A stretch of DNA of 64,000 bases. Origin: an uncultured Collinsella sp. GTDB taxonomy: Bacteria; Actinomycetota; Coriobacteriia; Coriobacteriales; Coriobacteriaceae. Positions within the stretch are counted from its first letter, which is position 1; every line of letters begins with the position of its first letter. The position numbers and the translations under genes were made by a program. Below, one piece after another: positions 40,756 through 48,803 of this stretch. The stretch is from positions 251,657-315,656 of the forward strand of contig CAKUGR010000001.1 of NCBI GenBank assembly GCA_934654775.1, read 5' to 3'. A model generated the notes under the pieces. That model searched no databases, was not told the origin of the DNA, and saw only the letters and a list, made by a program, of their open reading frames with translations.

Positions 40756-41454
40756 TTACTCCTCGTCTTCGGCGTCGTCAGATTTTTTAACGCTAGCACG
40801 CTTCTTCTTTTTGGAGAGATCCAGGCCAAAACGTTTAACAAGCATTTCGCAAATCTCGCTCGAGCGGGCCTTGAGATAGCTGCCCTTGCCGTTCTCGGCG
40901 TCGAACTTCAGGCGCAGCGCGAGCTTCTCGGCAACCTCGGCGTCGATCTCGCCCTGGCCAAACTCGTACAGGCAACCGAGCATGTCGCGGTACTCGAGGT
41001 CGCCGTGATAGCACTGGATGGCCTCGTCCAGGATCGGCCAAGCCTCGCGCGAGCGCTCGACACTCGTGGCGCCCCACACGCACAGTAGGCGGAAGGCGGC
41101 GTAGCGCAGCGTGGACGAAAGCTCGTCGAACAGTGCGGTCTCGGCGCCCTCAAAGGCGTCGCCCATCTGCTCGGGGCAGGTGGTGGCGAGCGCCGTCAGG
41201 GCATCGAGGGCCTCCCAGCGGGTCTGCGCCTCGGGGCGGTCGAGCGCCTCGATCAGCGCGGGCACGCAGGGCACGACGCGCTGCGGATCGCGCTCGGCAA
41301 GTAGGTGCAGCACGCGGGCGGCAAACTGGCGGATGCGGCGCGTGGGGCAGCCGAGCTCCTGGACCAGGCGATCGACGGCGTTCTCGTTCTCCTCTGCCAG
41401 CTGGAGCTGTGCCAGCTCCTCATCGGTGAGCTGTTCGTCTTTGTTTTCTGCCAT
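40756..41454 (-). CDS. HEAT-repeat-like protein of unknown function
   Basis: 232 residues, mostly helical. Paired helices of about 35 residues (RRIRQFAARVLHLLAERDPQ, VVPCVPALIEALDRPEAQTR WEALDALTALA, LRYAAFRLLCVWGATS) suggest HEAT-type repeats. The C-terminus is lysine-rich then acidic (SKKKKRASVKK, DDAEDEE). No catalytic residues are apparent; a protein-binding scaffold is likely. It precedes icd by 6 bases. Confidence 0.65.
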   Translation of the reverse strand: MAENKDEQLTDEELAQLQLAEENENAVDRLVQELGCPTRRIRQFAARVLHLLAERDPQRVVPCVPALIEALDRPEAQTRWEALDALTALATTCPEQMGDAFEGAETALFDELSSTLRYAAFRLLCVWGATSVERSREAWPILDEAIQCYHGDLEYRDMLGCLYEFGQGEIDAEVAEKLALRLKFDAENGKGSYLKARSSEICEMLVKRFGLDLSKKKKRASVKKSDDAEDEE

Positions 41455-41469
41455 AGTTACCTCTTCTTA

Positions 41470-41898
41470 CTATTTCTTAGCGTGCTTGCCAGCACCCTTG
41501 CTGTCATCGGTGACCGAGATGAGCTGTCGGTCGGCCGCGCCATTGCGACGTGCGCGGCGGCGCTCCTCGGCGTCGCCCGCATCGGCGGCGGCGCGATGAG
41601 CCTTGTTGACGTTAAAGACCTCGTCGTGCTTGCACCACGGACCGACGGACTCGCCAAAGCTCATCTTAAGGCCGGCGATAAAGCCGCCGAGCCAGCCGAT
41701 CGGCGCAAACTGCACCAGCGGGAACAGCGAGAACACCCAGGTCAGCAGGACGACTGCCGCCGCACCCGCAAAGTTGGCAATCCAGTAGTCGCGCTTGGTG
41801 ATCACGCGCTTTTCGCAGGCCCACTGGCCGCACAAAAAGCCGATGTAGATCGCAAAGAGAAAGAGCACCAGCGCAAGCACCACGAACGTCCAGCTCAT
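41470..41898 (-). CDS. small membrane protein of unknown function
   Basis: 142 residues from ATG 41898. Two hydrophobic spans (4-24: FVVLALVLFLFAIYIGFLCG; 38-60: NFAGAAAVVLLTWVFSLFPL) and a short third hydrophobic turn GWLGGFIAGL. The second half is soluble and basic (EERRRARRNGAADR, KGAGKHAKK). Genes on both sides run in the same direction with gaps of under 20 bases, suggesting one transcript with the dehydrogenase and HEAT-like genes. Confidence 0.68.
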   Translation of the reverse strand: MSWTFVVLALVLFLFAIYIGFLCGQWACEKRVITKRDYWIANFAGAAAVVLLTWVFSLFPLVQFAPIGWLGGFIAGLKMSFGESVGPWCKHDEVFNVNKAHRAAADAGDAEERRRARRNGAADRQLISVTDDSKGAGKHAKK

Positions 41899-41903
41899 AG
41901 GCG

Positions 41904-42983
41904 CTACTCCCCGTGATGGTGGCCGCAGCAGCACTCGTGGCCGTCGTCATGGCCGTGGCCACCGCAGCACTCGTGGTCCTCGCCATGGTGGTGGCCACAA
42001 CCGCACTCGTGGTCGTCGCCGTGCTCGCCGCAACCGCAGCCCTCCTCGTGGGCACCATGCTCCTCGGGGCGATACTGCGACCAGTCCAGACCGGCGGCGA
42101 TGGCATCGGCCTCCTCCTTGTAGAGAACCGTGATGGCCTGGGTGCCCAGCTTGGCGCCACCGATGGCGTCGAGCATGTCGTAGAGCGTAAAGGCGACGTC
42201 GGCGCCGGGCAGCGCGAGCTCGCGGTCGTCGGCGTAGGCAAGGGCCAGGCGCAGGTCCTTAATGAAATGCTCGACCATAAAACCGGGCTTGTAGTCGCCG
42301 TCGAGCGCCTTGGGGGCCAGGCTCTCCATGGCGCCGGACTTGCCGGTGCCGCCCAGGATCATCTGACGGGTCTTCTCCAGATCAAGGCCGCTCAGCTCGG
42401 CAAACGCCAGCGCATCGGCCATACCGACCATGCAGGCGCCCAGCGACACCTGGTTGGCGAGCTTGGCAGCCTGGCCCTTGCCGGCGCCGTCGAAGCAGCA
42501 GATGTTGGCCGCGAAGGTGGCAAGGATGTCGCGGACCGGCGCGATGTCGTTCTCGGTAGCGCCCACGATAGCCGTGAGCGTGCCGGCGATAGCACCCGAC
42601 TCGCCGCCGGTGACGGGGCAGTCAAACGCCATGCGACCGGAGACCTGGGCAGCCTCGGCAATGTCACGGGCGAGCTCGGGGGAGCTCGTGGTGAGGTCGA
42701 TCAGCACCGCGCCCGGCTTGGTGCACGCGAGCAGGCCGTCGCCCGCCAGGTAGAGCTCCTCGACCTCGGAGGGATAGCCCACCATGGTAAAGACGACATC
42801 GGCGTTCGCCACGGCGTCGGCCGGCGTATCGGCCCAAACGGCACCGCGCTCGATAAGCGCGGCGGCCTTGGACTTGGTACGGTTGTTGACCGTGACGGGA
42901 TAGCCGGCATCCAGGATGTGGCCGGCGATGGGGGCACCCATGATTCCGGTGCCGATGAATGCGACGGAGAGCTTGTTTGCCAT
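41904..42983 (-). CDS. beta-hydroxyacid dehydrogenase (HIBADH/GarR family) with Cys/His-rich tail
   Basis: 359 residues. Residues 1-165 are the NAD(P) domain (FIGTGIMGAPIAGHILDAGY; second-strand NNRTKSKAAALI), with DCPVTGGESGAIAGTL as the substrate loop and the catalytic Lys in GKGQAAKLANQ. The helical C-domain ends near residue 305. A tail of about 50 residues follows, with about 14 His and 9 Cys among Gly, Asp and Glu (e.g. HECGCGHHHGEDHECCGGHG). Such tails bind Ni, Zn or Co. The family reduces tartronate semialdehyde or similar acids; the substrate is not known here. Confidence 0.9.
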   Translation of the reverse strand: MANKLSVAFIGTGIMGAPIAGHILDAGYPVTVNNRTKSKAAALIERGAVWADTPADAVANADVVFTMVGYPSEVEELYLAGDGLLACTKPGAVLIDLTTSSPELARDIAEAAQVSGRMAFDCPVTGGESGAIAGTLTAIVGATENDIAPVRDILATFAANICCFDGAGKGQAAKLANQVSLGACMVGMADALAFAELSGLDLEKTRQMILGGTGKSGAMESLAPKALDGDYKPGFMVEHFIKDLRLALAYADDRELALPGADVAFTLYDMLDAIGGAKLGTQAITVLYKEEADAIAAGLDWSQYRPEEHGAHEEGCGCGEHGDDHECGCGHHHGEDHECCGGHGHDDGHECCCGHHHGE

Positions 42984-43081
42984 GAAACCTTTCCTTTTGG
43001 GTTGGGCGTTGTTACCAGGTTGAATACTCGGTGCCAGCGTTTGGGCTGTGAGTTGGGATCGATTACGGCCGCGTTACTTGC

Positions 43082-44035
43082 CTACTGACCGCGCACGCGG
43101 CGGGCGATGCGGTCGGAAAGCGACGCCTTGTCGGCGCGGTTCTTGCCCCAAAACGCGCAGGCCACCATGCCGGGGCCCACGTGCGAGCCGATGGTGGGAC
43201 CCACGGAGCTGCGAATGATCGTGACGTCGGCGCAACCCTCCTCCTTGCGGATGGCGGCTTCGAGCCAGTCGCCGTCCTTTTCGGCATCGGCCGTCATAAT
43301 GGCGATGGGCATGGTGCGATCGGGCACATAGTTCTCGCGGAACGACTTGAGAATGGACTTGAGCGCCTTCTTGCGACCGCGGTTGACGCCGATCAGCGAC
43401 AGCGAGCCAGCCAGGTCGTAGGACAGCTCGGGTTTGACGTCGAGCTTTGCCGTGAGCTGTGCCGCCGCGGGCGGAATGCGGCCGCCGGCAGCCAGCGCGT
43501 CAAAGCTCTCGAGCGTAAAGTAACCGTGGACATAGGTCTTGGCCTCGTTTGCCCAGTCGACCAGCTGCTTGGCGGTCAGTCCCGCCGAACGCTGGCGCAC
43601 GGCCTCAAGCGCCAAGAGCTCGCCGGTCGCACAGGGCAGAGCGTTGTCGACCACGTACAGCTCAAAGTTGGGATACTCGGCGCGCACGGCGTCCGCCGCC
43701 TGGCACGCGGAGTTGTAGCTCGACGACAGCGCCGAGGTAAAGCACAGGTAGACCGTGGGCGTACCCTCTTTGGCGCACTCGGTAAAGAACTCGATATAGC
43801 GACCGAGCGACACAGCCGAGGTGGACACGCGGGCACCGGCGCGCATGCGGTCGTAGAACTCCTTGGGTGTGATGCTCGACCAGATGTCATCCGTGCGCTC
43901 CTCGCCATCGATAATGAAGGGGAAACCCAAGATATCGACATCGAGGTTCGCGGCGACCTCGGGGCTAAAGTCGCAGCAGGTATCGACGACGATGCGGCAA
44001 CGGTCCGAATGACCGGCGGATGCGGCCTTGTCCAT
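43082..44035 (-). CDS. DegV family fatty-acid-binding protein
   Basis: 317 residues from ATG 44035 (AAGGAG 8 bases upstream). Seen: IVVDTCCDFSPEV at the start, the binding-site motif VSTSAVSLGRYIEFF (T/S-S), VYLCFTSALSSSYNSA, and ESFDALAAGGRIPPAAAQL with the GGRI loop. DegV proteins hold a fatty acid and can act as the FakB subunit for fatty-acid kinase. No FakA gene is adjacent. Confidence 0.9.
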   Translation of the reverse strand: MDKAASAGHSDRCRIVVDTCCDFSPEVAANLDVDILGFPFIIDGEERTDDIWSSITPKEFYDRMRAGARVSTSAVSLGRYIEFFTECAKEGTPTVYLCFTSALSSSYNSACQAADAVRAEYPNFELYVVDNALPCATGELLALEAVRQRSAGLTAKQLVDWANEAKTYVHGYFTLESFDALAAGGRIPPAAAQLTAKLDVKPELSYDLAGSLSLIGVNRGRKKALKSILKSFRENYVPDRTMPIAIMTADAEKDGDWLEAAIRKEEGCADVTIIRSSVGPTIGSHVGPGMVACAFWGKNRADKASLSDRIARRVRGQ

Positions 44036-44053
44036 CAAAGCGACTCCTTACGT

Positions 44054-44085
44054 AAAAAGGCGGCCACCCGCATGGGATGGCCGCC
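44054..44085 (-). terminator. terminator of the HPF gene
   Basis: GGCGGCCA / TGGCCGCC stem with TTTTTA after it on the minus strand, 30 bases past the HPF stop. Confidence 0.85.
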
Positions 44086-44114
44086 AACCGTTAACTCATG
44101 CAAGTTAACGTATT

Positions 44115-44699
44115 TTACTCGTCAAGTGTTTCGATACGGGGCTTGATGATGCCATATCCACCATTCTTACGGTGATACACCACATTGATGAGGCCAGTCG
44201 TCGCGTTCTCGAACACGTAGAAGTCGTGGCCGAGCAGATCGGTCTGCACCAGCGCCTGCTCCTCAGTCATCGGGGTGACATCGATGACCTTCTCGCGGAC
44301 GAGCAGGTCGTCGTCCTCCTCGGGCAGCAGTAGGTCGGCCAGATCCTCGACACGCTCGACCGGTGCAACATCCGCTGCGCTGGCACCACCCTGACGGTTG
44401 TCCACGACCTTGGTCTTGAACTTGCGCAGCTGGCGGGTGACCTTATCGGCGGAGAGGTCGATGGCGGCGTACATATCTGCACCATGCTCGGCAACGCGAA
44501 TCACCGAACCGCGGGCGCGAACCGTAACCTCGACGATTGCCGGGTTGGGGTTCGAGGGATTCTTCTCATAGCGAAGTACAACGTCGACCGTCATGGGCTC
44601 GATATCGAAAACCTTGAGCGCCTCGCCGATCTTCTCATCCACATGCGCACGCAGAGCATCGGTTACCGTCGTCTTGCGTCCAGAAACCTTGATATCCAT
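44115..44699 (-). CDS. hpf: ribosome hibernation promoting factor, long form
   Basis: 194 residues from ATG 44699 (GGAG upstream). The N-terminal ribosome-binding domain (MDIKVSGRKTTVTDALRAHV, then DVVLRYEKN and MYAAIDLSADKVTRQLRKFK) is joined by a linker to the C-terminal dimerisation domain (DLLGHDFYVFENATTGLINV, YHRKNGGYGIIKP). Long HPF ties two 70S ribosomes into an inactive 100S dimer in stationary phase. It is transcribed alone. Confidence 0.95.
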   Translation of the reverse strand: MDIKVSGRKTTVTDALRAHVDEKIGEALKVFDIEPMTVDVVLRYEKNPSNPNPAIVEVTVRARGSVIRVAEHGADMYAAIDLSADKVTRQLRKFKTKVVDNRQGGASAADVAPVERVEDLADLLLPEEDDDLLVREKVIDVTPMTEEQALVQTDLLGHDFYVFENATTGLINVVYHRKNGGYGIIKPRIETLDE

Positions 44700-45016
44700 A
44701 CGTGGCTCCAATCTGCCTCGGGGACTTACTGTACTGGCTATGTACCCATTGCCGTGCATTTAATCACGCGGATTCCCAAAGACCCGAATAACGATTGCTT
44801 GATACCGCATACCGAAGTCTCGCACTTTTCTGTGGCAAAGTGCGCTATAGGAGGGAGCCGGCGACTTTGTATTTGGTCCCGAAAATTGGCTTTGACCTGC
44901 TGGTTTTATAGAGATGAAAAAGCCGGGCTCCCCTATTGGGGAAGCCCGGCAGTGCGTGTTGAAACCGTGAAGAGACGTCTCTCCTAGCGCATAGGAGACG
45001 CCACCCCTAGCAATAA
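44700..45016. other. intergenic region upstream of hpf with hairpins
   Basis: A 317-base gap with no gene that I can support. It holds the hpf promoter area, a CGCACTTT-N8-AAAGTGCG hairpin (about 44821-44844) and, near the far end, a TCTCCTA/TAGGAGA small stem (44980-44998). A clear terminator occupies 44917-44950. Confidence 0.5.
44917..44950 (-). terminator. terminator of the solute-binding lipoprotein gene
   Basis: GCCGGGCTCCCC / GGGGAAGCCCGGC stem with one mismatch, TTTTTC on the minus strand, 67 bases past the stop at 45017. Confidence 0.85.
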
Positions 45017-46024
45017 CTAGCTATTAAGCTTGTTAATGTCGTCGTCGGTGATGGTGTCTTCCTGGCTGGACGATTTGTCTTCGGAGGATGCGGTCTCATT
45101 GTTGGAATCGGAGGACTCGCTGCCGGAGGACGTGGTCTCACTGGACTCAGAGTCGCCCGGCTGCACGTTAGCGCCCGAAACCGTCTTAGTGGTGAGGTCG
45201 TAGGGCATCGTGCCGTACCAGACGCAGTGGACCGCCTCGAGCGTGCCGTCGGCCGTAATACCGTCGAGGGCATCGCTCACGGCACGGCACAGTTCGTCAT
45301 TGGACGAGAGGCCCGCAACACCAAGCGTCGAGGGCGCCTCGAGCGCACCGACATAGGAGATCTCGCTCATCAGGCGTGCAAGGTAGCCGCCGGCCGTGGA
45401 GTCGCAGATCACATAGTCGACTTCGCCGGACTCGAGCGCCTCAAAGCACTCGTTGATGTTGGAGTAGGTCTTTTGGTTGGCGGTGATGCTCTGCTTAGCA
45501 AGCGCCTCCTGCGAGGCCGAGGACATCTGGATACCCAGAGTAGACGTGTTAAGGGTATCGGTGGAAACGCTTAGCGACCCACCATCGCTGGTTTTACCGA
45601 ACACGGAAGCGGCATCGTACAGGCAGGTGCCGAGCGAGCTAACGTCCCCGTCCGTAGAGTTGATCTCGCCGATAAAGATATCAGCCTTTTTGTCGCCGAG
45701 CGCGGAACCTGCCGAGGACGCATCGACAAAGGCGACCTTAAGGCCCATGCGGCTTGCGAGGGCGCGGGCAGCGTCGACTGCATACCCCGTGAGCTCGCCG
45801 TCAGCGCCCTGCATGGCCTGCGGCGCATCGGAGGTATCGAGGGCGACCGTCAGGGTACCGGGAGTGACCAGGGCATCATCCGACACCGTGGGCGTGACGG
45901 TCTCGTACTCGATCTGGTCGATCGTGGGAGTCGTGAACGTAGACAGCGGGTTGAACGCGCATCCGCTCAGGCCCAAAACGGCGATGACCGCTGCGGTCCC
46001 AGCACCTAACCGAGCCGCGTGCAT
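45017..46024 (-). CDS. extracellular solute-binding lipoprotein (family 3, amino-acid type)
   Basis: 335 residues from ATG 46024 (GAGGGG upstream). A lipoprotein signal ends in the lipobox LSGC with Cys22. The mature part has the family-3 binding fold: TLTVALDTSDAPQAM, GYAVDAARALASRMGLKVAF, DIFIGEINST and the mid-hinge STLGIQMSSASQ, SGEVDYVICDSTAGGYL. After residue 280 a Ser/Glu/Asp-rich tail follows. The frame stays open to 46423 and ATGs at 46042 or 46261 are possible, but a lipoprotein signal must be near the N-terminus. No permease or ATPase is adjacent. Confidence 0.8.
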   Translation of the reverse strand: MHAARLGAGTAAVIAVLGLSGCAFNPLSTFTTPTIDQIEYETVTPTVSDDALVTPGTLTVALDTSDAPQAMQGADGELTGYAVDAARALASRMGLKVAFVDASSAGSALGDKKADIFIGEINSTDGDVSSLGTCLYDAASVFGKTSDGGSLSVSTDTLNTSTLGIQMSSASQEALAKQSITANQKTYSNINECFEALESGEVDYVICDSTAGGYLARLMSEISYVGALEAPSTLGVAGLSSNDELCRAVSDALDGITADGTLEAVHCVWYGTMPYDLTTKTVSGANVQPGDSESSETTSSGSESSDSNNETASSEDKSSSQEDTITDDDINKLNS

Positions 46025-46373
46025 CAAGCTGCCCCTCACCATGTCCACTACCCTGCCTTCTGTGTCGTATACGATCCGTGCGTTGCGCGGAATATCAGAT
46101 TGTTCCCACCAGCTGACCTGGTATTTGACCCCACACTTGCGCACCGGGGTGTTTGCTCGGGAGGCCGCAGCCACCTTCACGACTGGCCCGCTCGCCCGCG
46201 AGGCGGTATTGCCCCAAAGAAAGTAGAACGGACGGTGCGGCTTACATCTAGGACGCGCCATGATCGCGCCGCGCGCACGCGGTCGCTTACGTGGATCCCT
46301 TTGACCGCGTCTGTCTTGGACTAGGACGGGCATTTCGTCCGTCCGCAACCACAGCCTGGTAGGAACGTAGCGC

Positions 46374-46402
46374 ATTATAGCTAAGTTCAAGCTAAAGTTT
46401 AA
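46374..46402 (-). promoter_or_regulatory. sigma-A-type promoter of the lipoprotein gene
   Basis: On the minus strand TTAAAC (46402-46397), a 17-base spacer and TATAAT (46379-46374). The start would be near 46367, leaving a leader of about 340 bases before the chosen start codon. Confidence 0.65.
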
Positions 46403-46475
46403 GGTTAGGGGCGTCATTCGCATCGCGAGTACAGATTTCGCAGGTCGGAGTGGGCTATTCGTGCCCCTGTGAAGC

Positions 46476-46502
46476 CCGGAGCTCCCCTATGGGGAGCTCC
46501 GG
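46476..46502. repeat. 12-bp perfect hairpin
   Basis: CCGGAGCTCCCC / GGGGAGCTCCGG with a 3-base loop, followed by a second GGCACCC...GGGTGCC stem at about 46503-46523. There is no T run on either strand. It lies between the lipoprotein promoter and the repeat element at 46524. Confidence 0.55.
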
Positions 46503-46523
46503 GGCACCCTTCTTGGGGTGCCG

Positions 46524-46740
46524 TGGCCAAAAAACGGCAAATATGAGTACTGTCACCAATTTAATAACAGGCAATTTTGGCCTCTCGGACAGATTTTGCG
46601 CTCAGTGTCGCCAACCTGATGCTTAGTTATTCCACATTTGTTTATTATCTTCTTACTTTATGCCTCCTCCGAGTCCTAAATTCCTTGATTTTGCTGTTAC
46701 TGATTTAGTGACAGTACTCATATTTGCCATATTTTGGCCA
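46524..46740. repeat. 217-bp element with 32-bp terminal inverted repeats, copy 1
   Basis: Arms 46525-46555 and 46708-46739 match at 30 of 32 positions; each contains GGCAAATATGAGTACTGTCA. The inside is about 150 bases, clearly A-T rich against GC-rich surroundings, with no gene. Inside the arms a second weaker pairing (TTTAATAACAGGCAATTTT with TGATTTTGCTGTTACTGA) continues the stem. No target duplication is evident. It fills most of the gap between the lipoprotein and nuclease-like genes. A related copy is at 61214. Confidence 0.65.
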
Positions 46741-46774
46741 GAGCATATGATTAACCCCCTAATTTCGACGTGAA

Positions 46775-47884
46775 TTAGACCGGCTTAAGCCCAAAACACG
46801 CCCGCAGCGTGTTAAGCAACGCCTCTTGCTTCTTCCTGCGGGCATCGACACGATTCCGGTACCGCTTTCGCATACGCTGGTGCATGCGCCATGCGAGCGC
46901 TTCCATCGCTTCCATGTCGCAGAGCATTTCGTTGTTGACCGTCGCGACCTCGATTCCCATAGTAATCAAGCCCGTGTTGCGTTTTTCATCATGGATACGT
47001 CCCCTCCGAGAGGAATGGCCCAGCTCACCGTTGTATTCCAGGTCAAACCGGGCTGCCTCTTGATACGCATCGCAAACTGCATGGGGCATCCCCGAGATTG
47101 CCTGCGCACGGTCATCGAACTCGATCTTGTAGTCGGTCTTAAAAGGTCCGCAGGCAAACCCGCCATAGGAAAACGGAAGCGAAAACAGGGCAAGCATGAT
47201 GCACTCCATGGGCGAGAGCAGGTTTTCTGACAGGTAGGGACACAGACGCAGCAGCTGTTTGGCCACATTCCCCTTGCATGCCGCAAGGTAATCTGCCAGG
47301 CGATCGGGCGTCAGCGCCGGCTCGACTTCAAAGTAGCCCACGTCTGCTGGCTGGTCCTTGTCCTTTGCAAGTTTATTCGTAACAGGCGAGGTGTAGGGAG
47401 GCAGATACTTCCCGCGGTCGCTCAGTGAAATCTTAGAGCACAGCTCCTGGGCCAGGGCAAACGCCTGGATGCAGCCGACCTCGCGCGCAACGGCAACACA
47501 AAGGGCCTCGGGAGATAGGCTGTACACCCCCGGTTCCACCTCTAGAATCGAGCCGGCGGGCAACCCGGAACACACGGACCAGCCTACGCCAGGCATGCGG
47601 CGGCGCTGCGCCGCAGATCCCACCAGCAAGCACAGATCTTCTTGCACCTCGCCACTTTTGGCTCCAATTCGCACCAAGTCAGGAAGATAGATATCCTCGG
47701 TCGAGGGCGACGACGTGCGCAGCACACGGCGCTCTTCATCGGGATTAAGGTCCTTCCAGCTGATATAGCCCATCTGCCGGCGCTCGGCGCGCATCATGCG
47801 CAGCGCTGAAGCGCCTGTTAGGATTACGGAAGCCGCTAGCTGTTCGCCTGTCGGCTCGTTGCGCCGCTCAATCTTCACTGCCAC
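46775..47884 (-). CDS. AbiEi-like/DUF559-type protein with a PD-(D/E)XK-like C-terminal domain
   Basis: 369 residues from GTG 47884 (GGGGTGG upstream; the frame opens further up inside comF). The N-terminal part (TGASALRMMRAER ... PAGSILEVEPGVYSLSPEALCVAVAREV) resembles the AbiEi-type antitoxin module in actinobacterial proteins. The C-terminal ARFDLEYNGELGHS, then R-x-x-D-x-x-R-x-x-x-L-x-x-x-G (RIHDEKRNTGLITMG), has the spacing of DUF559/VSR-like nucleases, with Asp, Glu and Asp in order. A basic end (RMRKRYRNRVDARRKKQ) follows. The function is unproven; no partner toxin is adjacent. Confidence 0.55.
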   Translation of the reverse strand: MAVKIERRNEPTGEQLAASVILTGASALRMMRAERRQMGYISWKDLNPDEERRVLRTSSPSTEDIYLPDLVRIGAKSGEVQEDLCLLVGSAAQRRRMPGVGWSVCSGLPAGSILEVEPGVYSLSPEALCVAVAREVGCIQAFALAQELCSKISLSDRGKYLPPYTSPVTNKLAKDKDQPADVGYFEVEPALTPDRLADYLAACKGNVAKQLLRLCPYLSENLLSPMECIMLALFSLPFSYGGFACGPFKTDYKIEFDDRAQAISGMPHAVCDAYQEAARFDLEYNGELGHSSRRGRIHDEKRNTGLITMGIEVATVNNEMLCDMEAMEALAWRMHQRMRKRYRNRVDARRKKQEALLNTLRACFGLKPV

Positions 47885-47894
47885 AAAACCACCC

Positions 47895-48701
47895 CTACCA
47901 AACACGTGCGATAGCAAGGCCATCGACTGCCGCAGCGCCGGCACGCTTGAGCTCCGCCGAGGCTGCTGCCATGGTCGCGCCCGTGGTGATAACGTCATCG
48001 ATAAGCAGTAGGCGGCGGCCGTGCACGTCCTCAACCGTCTCGTACATGCCTTGGGCACGCTCGCGACGCTCCTCACGACCGAGTTCGCGCTGGTCGCCAT
48101 GCCCGTACTTGACGAGGGCATCGAGCAGAGGAACACCCGACAGCTCGCAAAATGGGCGCGCAATGGCCTCCATATGATCAAAGCCACGCCGCCGAAACGC
48201 TGCCGCCGTCGCAGGCACAAACACCACCGCATCCGCACCGGACAGCACACCTCCTAAGCGATCGGGCGCTACGACCTGGGCATGCAGGGCGGTGTCGTAG
48301 AGCAGCTCCGCCAGATACGGCGCCAGGCGTCGCTCGCCCGCATCCTTGTACGCTTTAATGATGCGCGGCAGCGGATGCGCATAGACGGCGCACGCCAGGC
48401 AGCGGTCGAGCGCCTCCGCCATTGCCGAGGACGTGCCCTCGACCGAACACTCAGTGCACAGCAAATCCCCAAACGGGGCGCCGCATCGGGTACAGCTATG
48501 ACGTGGGTCGATGAGCGTGAGCGCGGCCAGGCAGTCTTGGCAAATAAGCGCACCGGCGCGCTCGCAGCCGGCACATCGTGTTGGCGACAATGCCTCGAGT
48601 GCCTCGCGTGCCGCCCGCTCGGCAAACGGCAGCAATTCGTCCGCAAACGGTAGGGCACCGGCACCCTGCAGACGGCTCAATTTGTTCAGATGGCTCTTCA
48701 A
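47895..48701 (-). CDS. comF: ComF-family phosphoribosyltransferase-like protein
   Basis: 268 residues from a TTG start at 48701. Two zinc-finger pairs at the N-terminus (CAGCERAGALICQDC; CTRCGAPFGDLLCTEC), then a phosphoribosyltransferase fold with FVPATAAAFRRRGFDHMEAIA and the PRPP loop LLLIDDVITTGATMAAAS. ComF is needed for DNA uptake in competent bacteria, also as an ATPase-associated factor, and similar proteins (GntX) occur without competence. Its ribosome site AGGGAGGG lies inside the hairpin at 48705-48740, which could limit translation. Confidence 0.88.
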   Translation of the reverse strand: MKSHLNKLSRLQGAGALPFADELLPFAERAAREALEALSPTRCAGCERAGALICQDCLAALTLIDPRHSCTRCGAPFGDLLCTECSVEGTSSAMAEALDRCLACAVYAHPLPRIIKAYKDAGERRLAPYLAELLYDTALHAQVVAPDRLGGVLSGADAVVFVPATAAAFRRRGFDHMEAIARPFCELSGVPLLDALVKYGHGDQRELGREERRERAQGMYETVEDVHGRRLLLIDDVITTGATMAAASAELKRAGAAAVDGLAIARVW

Positions 48702-48704
48702 GAC

Positions 48705-48740
48705 ACAACCCTCCCTACGTTCGGTCGCAGGGAGGGTTGT
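48705..48740 (-). terminator. hairpin between the ricT-like gene and comF
   Basis: ACAACCCTCCCT and AGGGAGGGTTGT form a perfect 12-bp stem 64 bases past the upstream stop. The 3' arm on the minus strand also contains the comF ribosome site, so it may be a terminator, a translation switch, or both. Confidence 0.6.
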
Positions 48741-48803
48741 TGATTCAGCGCTATGGTACCCCGACGCGATTAGGGTAAGGCGGGTTAAATCCGCTCGCGG
48801 GCG

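Noticed and set aside
45017..46423. Lipoprotein gene starting at 46423 (468 residues)
   Set aside because: That would place the LSGC lipobox more than 150 residues from the N-terminus, and part of the extension lies upstream of the likely -10 box. A start at 46024 or 46042 gives a normal lipoprotein signal.
46524..46740. An insertion sequence
   Set aside because: The inverted-repeat element has only about 150 bases inside, no transposase frame and no clear target duplication, so it is listed as a repeat.
46775..48250. Nuclease-like gene extended to 48250
   Set aside because: The extension lies inside comF in another frame and is Arg/Ser/Pro-rich shadow sequence; GTG 47884 with GGGGTGG fits better.
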